From assembly GCA_039654915.1 (NCBI GenBank), contig CM077593.1, positions 115,809,413-115,873,412 on the forward strand: a stretch of 64,000 nt of DNA, given 5' to 3'. Below the pieces are notes generated by a model, which did not search any database, had not been told where the DNA came from, and saw nothing but the letters and a program-made list of their open reading frames with translations. Below, piece by piece: positions 34,419 through 45,443 of this stretch (the first letter of the stretch is position 1; every line of letters begins with the position of its first letter). This DNA comes from Aquilaria yunnanensis. Its lineage: Eukaryota; Streptophyta; Magnoliopsida; Malvales; Thymelaeaceae. The position numbers were made by a program, and so were the translations under genes.

Positions 34419-35599
34419 AAAAATACATAGGTTAGCTAATTCTAATTTAATTTGTGAGTTAACTCTAAGTTAATCACTAATCTTGCTTATTATCTATCAG
34501 TCATATAGAAAACCAAAGAAATAATAAAACCCGATTCAGAGTAAATATTCTCTTTAAAACTTATTGCTAGTAAACCACTAGGTAAGAGTGCTGCCGCATT
34601 GCTGCAGCAATAATTACGGGCCAGAAATATTTTTTAAAAAAATTTAAAACTTTAACTGAGAATTGATTGTCAGATGGTAAAGTCTCGGGTACAAATGGTA
34701 AACTTGCATAATTTTTAGAACTGAAATGGGAAAGACTGCCAATTCAGGGTCTAAGAACGGGTTTAACTTAAGAAAAATATGAAAGGAGGCATAACTAAGA
34801 AAACAGGGCTTTTACATGCCCTTGAGTCGCTTTAAGAGACCATAAAATAGACCATAAAATTTATTGAAGGGCAAAACCGCAAAAGCATTTTTGAAAAGGT
34901 TATCATCTTTTACGTTGTTAATGAAGGGTAAAAAATGTCTCCTTTCGTATTAGGGTGGGTACGAATTGGATAAATTTAAAACTCAACCCAAATCACTTTT
35001 AATATATTAGATTGGATAAAAATGAATTATAATTTGCGGCTCGCTTTATATTAGGAAAAATTATCAGTTTTTTAGTTGGTTTCAACTAATTTTGAACAAA
35101 ACTTGACATATATGTACAAATATAACAAAATTTATGATATTACTAAATTGCTTATATATTTATTTACAAGTATATTTATGTATGAATATATACATTTAAG
35201 CACATACATTATAAAATTGCTAATATATTTACATATGAACTTGTACATTTTGACATATGCATTAAAAATTTTATAATATTACTAAATTTTTATATATTAA
35301 AAATATATATATTAGATGTGGATTAAGTTGTGTATTATGTTGAAATATTTCTTAAACTGGTGGATTTGTTTACCAAGGTAGGGCATCATTTAGAAGCGAC
35401 CAATTTTCATTTTTCAACTTTGCAACATGAGTTGCTTCCACAGCCATACATTGGAGCCTTCTACAAAACATGCACCTGTACCGTAAAGGCTTTTTATTAC
35501 TTTTCCTTAAACATTGCAACTTTTGTCACTTAAGGACCTAAGCTAAGAACTATGTTAAAACACCAAACAAGGTACTAGAGATGTGACCTCCTTCTACCA

Positions 35600-36963
35600 A
35601 TTATAGGTTACATGGTAAACAAATCAAGTTTAAGTGATACCTGAAAAAATGTCTACTGGTACTAAAATAAAGTAAGTGATACCTAAATTAGGTTAAGTAG
35701 TACCCAAATCAGGTTCAAGTGACATCTACACCAAATTCAAGTGGTATCTAAATCAGATTTAGTGGTACTAAGATTATGTCAAGTGATACCAAAATCAGGT
35801 GTGGTGCTACTAAAATTTGGTGTAAGTGGTACCCAAATCTAGTGTAAGTGGTACCCAAGTCAAGTTTAGTGGTATATAGACTTTATTCAAGTTGTATCAA
35901 TATCAGGTCAATTGGTAGTCAAGATCAAATGGTACCTAAATCAAATTTAGTGGTACTAAATTCAGGTTATATGGTACCTAAATCAAGTTCCAATAGTAGC
36001 TGAGTATTCTGGTAAAGTATGACCAGTTGAACCAATTAAAGTAGTACCTAAATAAAGTCCAACTGCTAACAAAATCAGTTTAGTGGCACCTAAGTTATGT
36101 TCAAGTGGTACCTAAATTAGATTCAAGTGTCATCTGATTTAGGTTGAGTAGTACCTAAACGAGGTTTGGTGATACCTAAAGAGGTTTAATGGTATCAAGA
36201 TCAGGTCAAAGTAGCATCAGTATCAAGCTTAAATGGTACCAAAATCTGATTAAGTGATACCAAAATCAAGCCTAAGAAGGACCTAAGCTAGGGTAAGTGG
36301 TACCAAAATTAGGCTTACTAGTACCTAAATCAGGTTTGAAGGTACCAAAATCATGTTCAAGTGACCAGAATTAGGTTAGGTCGTACTTAAATCAAGTAAA
36401 GTGTTTCAACTTGAACGAGTTAAAGTGGTACTAAAACCATTTCAAGTAGTACCAACATTAGGTTCAAGTAGTACCTAAATTTGCTGAGGTGTGATTGATT
36501 AGAGTGATGCCTAAATTAGGTCAAGTGATACTTGTATCAAGTTCAAGTAGTACCTCTATCAGGTTCAAGTAGCACCTCTATCAGGTTAAAGTAATACATG
36601 TATCAATTTGAACCTAAATTGGGTAACACCTAACCTAATTTAGGTACCATCTAACCTAATTTTTCAACCACTTAACTTAATTTCGGTGCCATGGTGGTAC
36701 TAAAACCAATTTTAAATGGTACCTAAATCAAGTTTAAGTTGTACATATTTCAGGTTACCTGATTTAGGTACCAATTAAACTTTATCTTGGTACTATTTGA
36801 ATCTAATTTTGGCACAACTTAACTAGATTCAAAGTCAAGTGGTACCAGATATAGGTTAAATGGTACTTGATTCTAGATAAACAGTACAAGATCTAAGTTC
36901 TACTGATACTATAATCAAGTTTAAGTGATATCGTATTCGGGCTAACTGGTACCAAATTAAAGT
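35600..36963. repeat. degenerate ~22-bp minisatellite rich in GGTACC, left part
   Basis: The text is built from units like GTGGTACCTAAATCAGGTTC followed by AA, with variants GATACC, AGTACC, AAATTAGG and TCAAGT. More than 50 diverged copies occur, a few in reverse orientation around 36600-36830. The PIF/Harbinger element was inserted at its right edge, and the same array continues beyond that element at 48867. Confidence 0.85.
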
Positions 36964-37532
36964 TAAGGCCCTGTTTTTCAACTAATATTCGGCAAAATAA
37001 TTAACGTGATAATTCAAAATGAAACGCGGGCTGAGGCATTACGGGTCGGATCCGTCGGGTCATTGGTTAATTTTGGAAAATTACAACTTTTGCCATTCTG
37101 TGTTCTAACCTACCCAGATCCCCGCCCCAACCTGGAAACTCATCTCGCATCCACCATGCCGCTGCCATCGTTGCTGTGACGCCGCCCCCATTATGCTTAT
37201 CTCGGTCTCGCGTCTCAACTCCTTCCGTCCGCCGCGTGCAAGACGCTCTGATCGCCGTTCCCCTCACCCAAGGTGAGTTATCAACCGATTTCGTTTCTTC
37301 TTTTTTCGGATTTCGGTTCAAAATTACCTCAAGCACAGTTGTAATCCGTGAGCACTCTGAAATCATAGGTTAATACCAGACGATCTAAGTTTCTGTGACA
37401 CTGGCGGAGGTTGATTCGTTGTTCGTGTTGTTGTTAAGCTCTGTCAGCCGCATAGCCCACGAAATCGGCAGAGAGCTCCCCAACCCAGTGCATTCTTGAC
37501 GTCCTCAAAGCTGGTATTGAGTTTTTGCCACG

Positions 37533-38129
37533 AACTGAATATATTAATTCTGTCGATTCATGGCCTTGCATTACTGTCATTTTGATTGTTCTGATTCTCT
37601 TATCCTTCACATTCGTAGTAAATGTGTCTGAGTTGGCTGAATGCTCCACCAATCGGATATCATCAAAGGTTTTGAAAAGGCAAAGCCCTTATAATCATGT
37701 ACACTCTTGTTAATTTTATATTCTTGCATTGTGTTATCAAATTTTGATATCTACTTGTATCTTATTTTCAGCTATCCTTTCTGGGCCATCTATTCCTATT
37801 TGTTCTCAGGTGAGGAATATTACTTGTAGCACCCAGCAAATGCTTCTGCACTGTTTGGAGAATAGGGGCATAGGGTGTTTTAGGCGACATAGAATTTGAC
37901 ATATATATGTGAAAAATGTGATTGATGAATTTGTGCTTGGCTTCTGCATACTTATCTTGTGTGGCAGATTCTCCTGTTGTTGTTTTTCCTTGGGCGGAGA
38001 TATAGAGTTAATCAATTGCTTGGTTGTTTTATGGTAGCTGTTGGTGTAATCATAACTGAATATATTAATCCTGTCGATTCATGGACTTGCATTACTGTCA
38101 TTTTGATTGTTCTGATTTTGTTATCCTTC
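37533..38129 (+). repeat. 76-bp direct duplication within the arm (37533-37608 and 38054-38129)
   Basis: Both copies start AACTGAATATATTAAT, pass through GTCGATTCATGG and GCATTACTGTCATTTTGATT and end TTATCCTTC, with only a few differences. They flank the CLT-like exon pieces. The right arm has the same pair, so the duplication predates the formation or homogenisation of the inverted arms. Confidence 0.88.
37772..38055 (+). pseudogene. captured exon pieces resembling a plant CRT-like (CLT) transporter, left arm
   Basis: Two pieces are seen. 37772-37809 has a TTTTCAG acceptor and a GTGAGG donor and reads (A)ILSGPSIPICSQ. 37950 to about 38045 reads TYLVWQILLLLFFLGRRYRV, then NQLLGCFMVAVGVII. 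In plant chloroquine-resistance-transporter-like proteins (chloroplast-envelope thiol transporters) a LSGP.IPI.SQ block is followed by .FLVWQ, then GRRY..NQ..GC..VA.GV. The spacing and order fit. The expected AG acceptor before ACTTATC is GCAT instead, in both arms. No complete protein is possible. These are gene fragments carried in the transposon arm. Confidence 0.65.
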
Positions 38130-40370
38130 TTCTGCAGTTGTTCACAGTCAGGTTTGGACTGTCAATTGGGTCTCTGGGTTTAGGTAAAGCTCTGTTCTAT
38201 ACATTTCCCTGCTTCCCCCCATTAAACTTTGCTTGCTTGCATCGTGTTTATCCTGCTAAACTGTTGTTTCTGTCTCTCCCTGCTGCTGCTACTGGTTAGG
38301 ACTATTAGTTGCTGTTTGACGTGTCTACAGTCATGTTTACTACTTTTTCTTCACAACTATTGTCAACATGTGGCACTGTGTTATGCTTTGGCTGATTTAG
38401 ATAACAAGTACTTGATATATCTCATACGCATCATTGCATATTTTGAATCCAATTAATGGCAAAGCTACTTATTCCTTCTTTTTTGTTCCTTTGACTTTGA
38501 ATTTGTTGTGTTATTGCCTACTTCTTCATGTCAGTCTTGCCCTCCTCACCTGCCTCCAGTCAACTGAAGCTTTGCCATCCTATGTTGAGTTTTGTCTGTG
38601 TTAAAATTTTTCCTAACATTCCTAATACGGTTGGATATCCATGACTCATTTGTGTTGCTACCAGTTCCGTTTGGCTGCTCATTTCTCTACCACAACGACT
38701 TTTACGGTTCCCTTTCTGCTAGGTGTTCACACATAATAGAGTTGTTTCATCTGCAGAAGTTTAGAAGTATTTTTAGGGGACATTAAATAAATTTAAGAAA
38801 AAATTTATTTCTATTTGATGATCTCGTCACATCTTGAATTGTTGTTGAAGTAATTCAACTAATTTGTATAAATCAGACATCCATTGTTTATAAGAGGAAC
38901 AATGTGCACCCAATAGCGTAAATGTTCTGTTCACCTTCTTTGCCTCCAGGGACTACAATTTGTTCATACTTCAAACTCTTTCAGTAATTATTTTGGGTTG
39001 AAAGTTCATGTTTCAGTTCTGTTTTTGCTCTCGTCGTATATGCCATCAATTCCTACCCTCACCTGATGACAGGGCATTACTTATGCATAATCCCTTTCCA
39101 CATATATATGCATTCCTTGTATTTATGTTCATTTTGTGTGTTTTAGGTTGAAATCCTGATAGTTGTCATTATGTTCTGTTGCTTCTAGGCCTTGCTTTCA
39201 TGTTCGACCACTTTAATCCGTACTCAAGTGCCTTGGTCTTGATGTCACCCCACTTCAAAAATCATCTCCACTCCCAATAGATGAGCAGAGACTTCCGGTA
39301 CTCTTTATCTTCTTGTCAGTTTCAGCATGACAATAGTTTTACTTGTTTGTTGTTGTTAATATACTTGTTTGTTGGTGGTTAGTTTCATCTAGATTATTCT
39401 GATCATATTAGTAGTGGGGAGCTTTGTCTACTTTTCCTCCAATTGCTCTGCAATGTAACTATTTCACACTAACTGAAAGTTTCACTTGGTTTTAAAATCA
39501 TATTCTAATAGTTCTTAGCTGCCATGACGTTTGTATGTGAGTTAGATGAAATCTTCTGCTCATATGTCATGAGGGATTGGTTGAAATTGTTAATATATAA
39601 TTAAAATGGCTTATTTTTATTTATATTGATTTTATAATATTTTAGATAAATCAAAACTTGATAAACCAAGAACCTTAAAAAAATACTTCTAGAATTTTTG
39701 TATCAATTCCTTTATTTTTTATAGTTTATAATATTTTTACTTTGCGAAGCAAAAACATATAACATGAGAAATACTAAACATTAAAGGAATAATTTCTTAC
39801 ATGAAACTTAGAAAGTTCTTACATTCCTTTATCACATACTAAAGTATATTTTTTACGTCCCTTGTATCTATATATGTATATATTAGATTTTTTTACTTTT
39901 AATGTTACATGATGTATATATAATTTTTCCAAAAATGAAAAAAAAATTATAAAGTAACTTTTAACCATATTATAGAAGTGCTTTTTGGGGTTCTAGCAAT
40001 ACTAAGTTTCAATTTTGGCAAAATTTTAGTGTTGTATATGTGTATAAGTTTTGTGGTGTCAAGAAAACAAGTTTAAACCCATTTTATCCGCAAGTGTACA
40101 GTGTAATTGTGTGAGTGGTGAGTAAAGGGGTTGATTCCACATATAAACTGTGTTTGATTGTGATTGATTACTAAACCTACAAGTTGGCATTTGCCCAAAT
40201 GAACTCAAATTTTAAGAACAATATTTTAAACTGTCAGGTTAAGTAATTAAATAACTAAATTAATGCAAACTGTTACACATGCAATACACTACTAACTAGC
40301 TGGGAATGAGTTCATTAATTACTGATATGTCAGCTAAGCAGACTAATCTCAGCTGCTATTAATACCAAAA

Positions 40371-41322
40371 CTTTTAGTTCATGTCAAACAGCAAAGGTGT
40401 TTCTCATGTAAGAAATCCTTTAGACTTCTAAGCAATTTGGATGAAGTTCAAGATATGATATCTGGTACCTTTTCTTGCTGCGGAGCTTCTTCATTGTATG
40501 TTTTTCATAATATTTTTAACTTCACGCCATTATAGCTTTTGTTCTGTGTTTCAATTTTTTTGTTCATTCTTTTTATAACAAACAATGATTTAACGATGTG
40601 AATTTCGAATTGATGAATGAATGTATGATGCAACTATTAAATCAAAACGTGAATAATTTGCTAGGCCCTACGCACAAGGAAGTGTTGCCAGTCCTGGGTA
40701 TTTGTTTTTTCTGTATTTTTGTAGTTTCCCATTTTCTGTTTCTTCCGTGGTGTTCCACTTTGGAGTGTCAGCTGTATGTTGTAATCTGCTTTTACATTGT
40801 GGTTGTTAAGATCAACTTATTCCTAGTATTTGCTGTCTCTGTACCGGTGCTGTGTCTACAATTATCGAGATGTTTTAAGGCTGAGTACCTGACGCCGTTA
40901 CTTGTTTCCCTGTATGGCAGCAGTTGAATTTCAAGACATTGATTCCTCAACAGTATCCGGAATAGAAGGTGTCAACTTGTTGTGTGTATGAAGCTTCGAA
41001 GCATTGATCTTGATCGACGCCTAACTCTCACTTCTGCTACTCGTCGATCGGTACATACACTTTATCTTCACTTATGTAGTCCCCTGGTACCAGTTTTATT
41101 ATTTTGCGATTGGTAGTAATTATTAGCATACATCCCAATCATACATCGCATCCTACATTTTCCTTCCCATGGTAATCATACATATCAGCTTGCATGTATT
41201 TCTTTTACCTATTCCCATGGTAGATGCGATGTAAATTCAATGGCATTCTGTATTTGGTATGTACAACGCCTTGTGACACATATGTTTGTGGTAATCCTTG
41301 GCAGTCGAGGTTGAAATTGAAA
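40371..41322 (+). other. left part of the unique middle: probable leader of the Myb-like gene
   Basis: No recognisable protein is present. An exon-like stretch at about 40921-41050 lies between GGCAG and a GTACAT donor, and a CTTGGCAG acceptor at 41304 precedes the ATG used here for the Myb-like gene. The long, intron-containing leader is an inference. Confidence 0.35.
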
Positions 41323-42700
41323 ATGTACCCTGCCAATGGCTACGGTCAGAACATGCAGTCAGCCACGGTTGGCAAAGGAGTTAGAGCAGATTATGACCCC
41401 TTTAGCACTGATGTTTTTTGCCGGTTGGCTGCTCAAGCTATTCAACAGAACCATGTCTCCGGCAATCATTTAACTAAGTCCGAATGGGCCTACATTCACA
41501 AAGGTTTTTCAATCGAAACTGGCTTGCCTTACACGCTCCCGATGCTTAAGAACAAGTGGAGGCAGCTGAAGAACCAGTACAAGGAGTGGAAGAGACTGCT
41601 TGGGTCCATGACCGATCTTGGCTGGGACAATGTGCGAGGAACTGTGGTGGCTGATGATGAGTGGTGGGCTGATCGCATTAAGGTATACGTTTCGATTAAT
41701 ATGTTTACTCTGTTTTTTAATTTTTGGGTCCTGTCCATCATCAGAATTAAATCAAAACTGATATGTTGTTAGGCTATGCTTCAAGTATTGCAAACCTGTG
41801 TTTGCTACACTCATTTATGTTACTCTCCTTTTAAGTGGTTTAGGCTATAGGTGATGTTGTCTTCGCCAAACACCGTACCCAACTTATTGTTATTAGAAGC
41901 ATACATATACTTATACTTAGAGTGAATTATATGTGTTTTGATATAAATGAGTTTGAACTCTATATGGTGTGTCAAAGTTGACGTTATATGCTTCATTTTC
42001 TTATATTGTAATGCAGCAAAACCCCGCTGCAGCTACGCTTAGGGGGAAACGTCTGCCCAATTTGCTGGATATGGAGCAAATGTTTGGGGGTGTTTGGGAT
42101 TTATCTGGATTTGGTTGGTCCCCCCAAATGGGTGGTGCTCCTTGCATCCCCAACATGGATGTAGCCCATTCGATGGAAGTTGGTGAAGATATTGGGGATA
42201 CGTCTGGAAATGATGAAGTGTTTGCAGCCATTCCCGATCCAGTTCAGTTCATGCCTGGCCTTCATCGCCAGGGCACTTACCAGGGGCCTGCATCACCATT
42301 CCCGGCACATCAGTTTGGTGCTGGCCCTTCCCATATTCCACCTCGGCCTCCCACGCAGCGGGTGAATCATACTGGAAATGGAACATGCGGTTGACGTAAG
42401 CGGAAATCGGGGGATGAGGAGCGTACTGCTATCCTTAGCAAAATAAGTGACTACCTCACGACGGGGTGAAAAGAGCAGATGACAGATCTGGCGCGTGCCA
42501 TGACCGACCCAAATGACCTAGGTCCTGTTATGCAGGCCGTTGCCGACCTTCCCGGTGTGGAAGAAGGAGATGCTTTTTGGATGGAGGCGGCTGATTTTTT
42601 TATGGAGAATGAAAAGGCTATTGGGTTGTTCCTACGTGGATGCCGTACACCGGAGGTTCAATTACAGTGGTTGAAGAAGCAGCTTCAGAGGAGGGGGTAG
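41323..42700 (+). pseudogene. Harbinger ORF1: Myb/SANT-like DNA-binding protein with two stop codons
   Basis: Two exons, 41323-41682 and 42017-42700, are joined by a phase-0 intron with GTATAC and TGCAG borders. Exon 1 encodes a Myb/SANT-like (Myb_DNA-bind_3) domain, residues about 23-120: DYDPFSTDVFCRLAAQAI, EWAYIHKGF, LKNKWRQLKNQYKEWKRLL, GWDN and EWWADRIK. It continues over the splice as QNPAAATLRGKRLPNL, the usual end of the domain. This protein brings the transposase to the element's ends and to the nucleus. In exon 2, TGA interrupts the frame at 42392-42394 (before RKRKSGDEE) and at 42467-42469 (before KEQMTDLA). Beyond them the frame remains open to 42700. An ATG at 41224 would extend the N-terminus by 33 residues but crosses the likely acceptor. 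Confidence 0.85.
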
Positions 42701-43168
42701 TACATTATTAAGTCATCCCACTGTCACACGAAACATGGATTTTCTCCAGTCGCTACTATCTAAATGTCGGCTTGTATTATGAGTTTTTTCCCGGACAAAC
42801 ATCAATGTATGTTAGATTGAGTTGTAGGTTTCCCAAACTGTGTTAGTGATTGTATTCAAACCACTGTAAGCAGATTGTATAACTACTTTTTTATGTGAGC
42901 TAGGCTAAGTAGGGTGAGGTGGCTAGATGTTGAGCTTATATCGCATTGGACTCTTGGTAGCTTATATCACAAATCATCATTTGCATTTGTTTCATATTAG
43001 ATGTCAATTATTTGGATTTTTGCATCCAAACATACCCATTTGTTAGCATTTTTCTGCATATATGGACGTCATTGCGCTGCAAAGTATAATGACTGTGACT
43101 TTTTGTTGTCTTGAACAGGGAAGTGTAAGACTTCAATTTTAGTAACAGTTCACCCCCTTGTGATCACA

Positions 43169-43960
43169 ATGGTGAATTTGTTCCAGCGACTACACAAGCA
43201 GTTCTTACGGAGAACAGTTGAGATGAATGATGAGATATCCGACCACACACTACAGGAAATGATTCATGATGCGTCATCCGCAGAACAATCCCAGCGTCGG
43301 CCAAATACGGTACCTATCCAAACTGGGGAGCAATTATTCTGGCATTTAGTAGAACAACCAGAAAAATTTTATGATGAATATCGAATGTCTGTGTCTTGCT
43401 TCTGGGCGTTACATAATGAATTGGTTCAGTGCTATGGGTTAGTTGGGTCAACGTCTATGTCAACACATAAAGCGTTGGCGATCTTCCTTAGCTTGTGCGG
43501 ACATGGGGACACCCAACGAAGACTCGGACGGTGGTACGAGCATTCTGCATCAACAATTAATGTTTGGTATAAGGGGGTATTGGATGCTGTTTGTAGAATG
43601 TCGAAAGATGTTCTAAGACCGACGGACCCACAATTCTCATTAGTCCCAGGAGTTTGGAAGAAGAAATGGAAGATACTTCAACTACTACACGAGTTTGACA
43701 GTGTAATTCAGGTAAAAATTGTTGTTGCAACGACTGCGTTGCACAACTTCATTCGAAAATTTAACTTCGAAGACCCGGACATTGCATGTGCACAATATGG
43801 AAGCTATATGCGACATGATGCAGAGGCTGATGAAACATTACCTTTTGCGGAGTTGAATTTGGACAGCCACGAAATGGCTCACCTCAGGGATTGCATTGCT
43901 CATAGCCTACCACAAACAAGGCAACCACGGAGGCAATGCCCACGACATTCCATTAGTTGA
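43169..43960 (+). pseudogene. Harbinger transposase (HARBI1-like nuclease) lacking the catalytic core
   Basis: The open frame of 263 residues has a helical N-terminal part typical of HARBI1-like plant transposases: FYDEYRMSVSCFWALHNEL, IFLSLCGHG and a helix-turn-helix-like RRLGRWYEHSASTINVWY followed by DVLRPTDPQF. At about residue 160 (near 43650) it jumps straight to GVWKKKWKILQLL and VKIVVATTALHNFIRKF, the C-terminal block that normally follows the catalytic Glu. All three catalytic acidic residues (Asp, Asp, Glu) are therefore missing, removed by an in-frame deletion of roughly 150 codons against the usual 400-450-residue length. DNA cutting is impossible. The product could still be made and might bind ORF1 protein. 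I start at ATG 43169; a GTG lies 9 bp upstream. Confidence 0.87.
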
Positions 43961-45364
43961 CGCATATATAACTTCATGGTAGATGGGATATCCCATGTAT
44001 TTGATGGAAGTTATTTAAATGTTGTTTATTTGTTCTGTATTAAAATTGATGTGCTTCAGTTATAGTCCCCTAGACACAGTTCTATAAAAGTTGCTGTAGT
44101 GGCGGATATTCAATTTTCAAAACGGGGGGTCCGATAACATTTATAATTATAAAACTCTAATATTAAATGATGAAACTTAGAAGTTAACACTTAGTAGAAG
44201 GTAATGATGAAAATGAAAATCCAGTACAAGAAAATTTTATAAAATCTCTAATTTATCTTTATGATTCATGATTCGACGAACATGTAAAATCCTATGTCTA
44301 CTATGAAGAAGTTGCGTCAAATATTAATAATATATGTCATGCAAGAGATTCCAATATGTTGACCGTTATAAGTCAATGTTGTTTATCACATTAGTTTCAT
44401 GGTAGTAGGTAAACAACATGGCCACTGACCAATTTCACTGAAGGGGGTAAACACTGACAATAAAGCATAACATGTAAAAATACATGTGTTCAATTGAAGG
44501 GCTATGTTCATGATCTCACATTGTATGTCCTCCTCTATTCTTTGATTGACTAATGCACTGAACCATACACATGTTGTATGAAAGCAATACAGATATGAAT
44601 GAGAAAAGTCACAAGTAACTCAATGTAGTTAACACCTAATCTCCTAAAGTTCCACATTGAAGAAGATTGTACATGACTTTGGGAAAACCACATCAACATT
44701 CCATTAGATGGAGTGCCTTAACATGTCCCACTCCCAGCAGCTTATGTGAGATAGATGAGATGCTTCGTTCCCAATGGAATAGATGAAATTTCATGGTTAA
44801 TCTGCATGCAAAAAAAAGTGAGAAAATAAAAATGACAATAGCAATAATCATCTGATGTCAGAAACGATTGAAGTGAGGGCTAGCTGTAAAATTGAAGGGA
44901 TATGGTAAATAGTTGGAGTGGCTACGTAGGCCAATATTACCGAATTATGCTGCCTAAACTTTGTCCTATGCAAGGAGAATCTAAATCTACAATTACAGAA
45001 GACAAGATAAAGATAGCACAAACAAGCAAAACCCAAATTGCCTGTGACCACAACTACCAAAGGTGCCAATGAAATTGCTTTCTACCATCCTATTAGTCAA
45101 ACATACCTCATATGTTGTTAGACTCATCAATACCAACATGCCTCAAAATGCCACCAAATGCTCCAGGAACAAGTTTGTGTAAAACTTCCAAGTATAGCTC
45201 TTATAAAGAGCACCGCAGAAACACTCACCAAATTGGTTTACATCAAAGACTAAACTATTGAGCATAAAAACATTGGCAAACAAAACTGTTAACATTAACA
45301 CTTCTTCAGAAGGATAGCAGCAAAGTCAGATACAAACTTCAACCAAAAAATGAGCAATAAGCCG
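43961..45364. other. right part of the unique middle, no gene seen
   Basis: It follows the transposase stop. GTGGCGGATATTCAATTTTC and GGGGGGTCCGATAAC near 44100 resemble the start of decayed plant DNA-transposon sequences with GGCGGA ends. The rest is AT-rich with only chance frames on the minus strand (44848-45069). Confidence 0.45.
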
Positions 45365-45443
45365 TAGACAAATGAGCAGCCAAACGAAACTGGTAGCAAC
45401 AGGAATGAGTCATGGATATCCAACCGTAGTAGGAATGTTAGGA
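45365..45443. repeat. 79-bp extra copy of arm sequence at the arm/middle junction
   Basis: AATGAGCAGCCAAACGAAAC through CATGGATATCCAACCGTAGT and GGAATGTTAGGA matches 47125-47203 of the right arm in the same orientation, with about six differences. It ends exactly where the inverted repeat begins (45444), so it marks a recombination or template-switch joint. Confidence 0.9.

Larger units (their letters stand above)
32566..35590. other. intergenic DNA
   Basis: No supported gene. Short open frames at 33034-33255 and 33660-33857 lack recognisable domains. The interval contains a GC-rich patch with ACGT cores (33590-33860), a GTT/ATT microsatellite (34367-34418) and an AT-rich tract with ATATTTACATATGAA-type repeats (35090-35300). 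Confidence 0.45.
36967..40370 (+). repeat. left 3.4-kb inverted-repeat arm
   Basis: It pairs with 45444-48863 in reverse complement along its whole length, ending inward at ATTAATACCAAAA. Differences are scattered single bases plus one 16-bp length change: the right arm has an extra GGGGTAT/CCGTTTATGCCCCAG-type duplication near 48776-48800. The arm contains a transcript-like leader with a GTGAGT donor (near 37272) and exon-like pieces resembling a CLT transporter. A 370-bp very AT-rich block lies at about 39590-39960. Confidence 0.92.

Noticed and set aside
37067..38456. Short open frames in the Harbinger arms as real small genes (mirrored at 47358-48638)
   Set aside because: Each crosses apparent splice sites and lacks start context. 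The frames are pieces of leader and captured exons.
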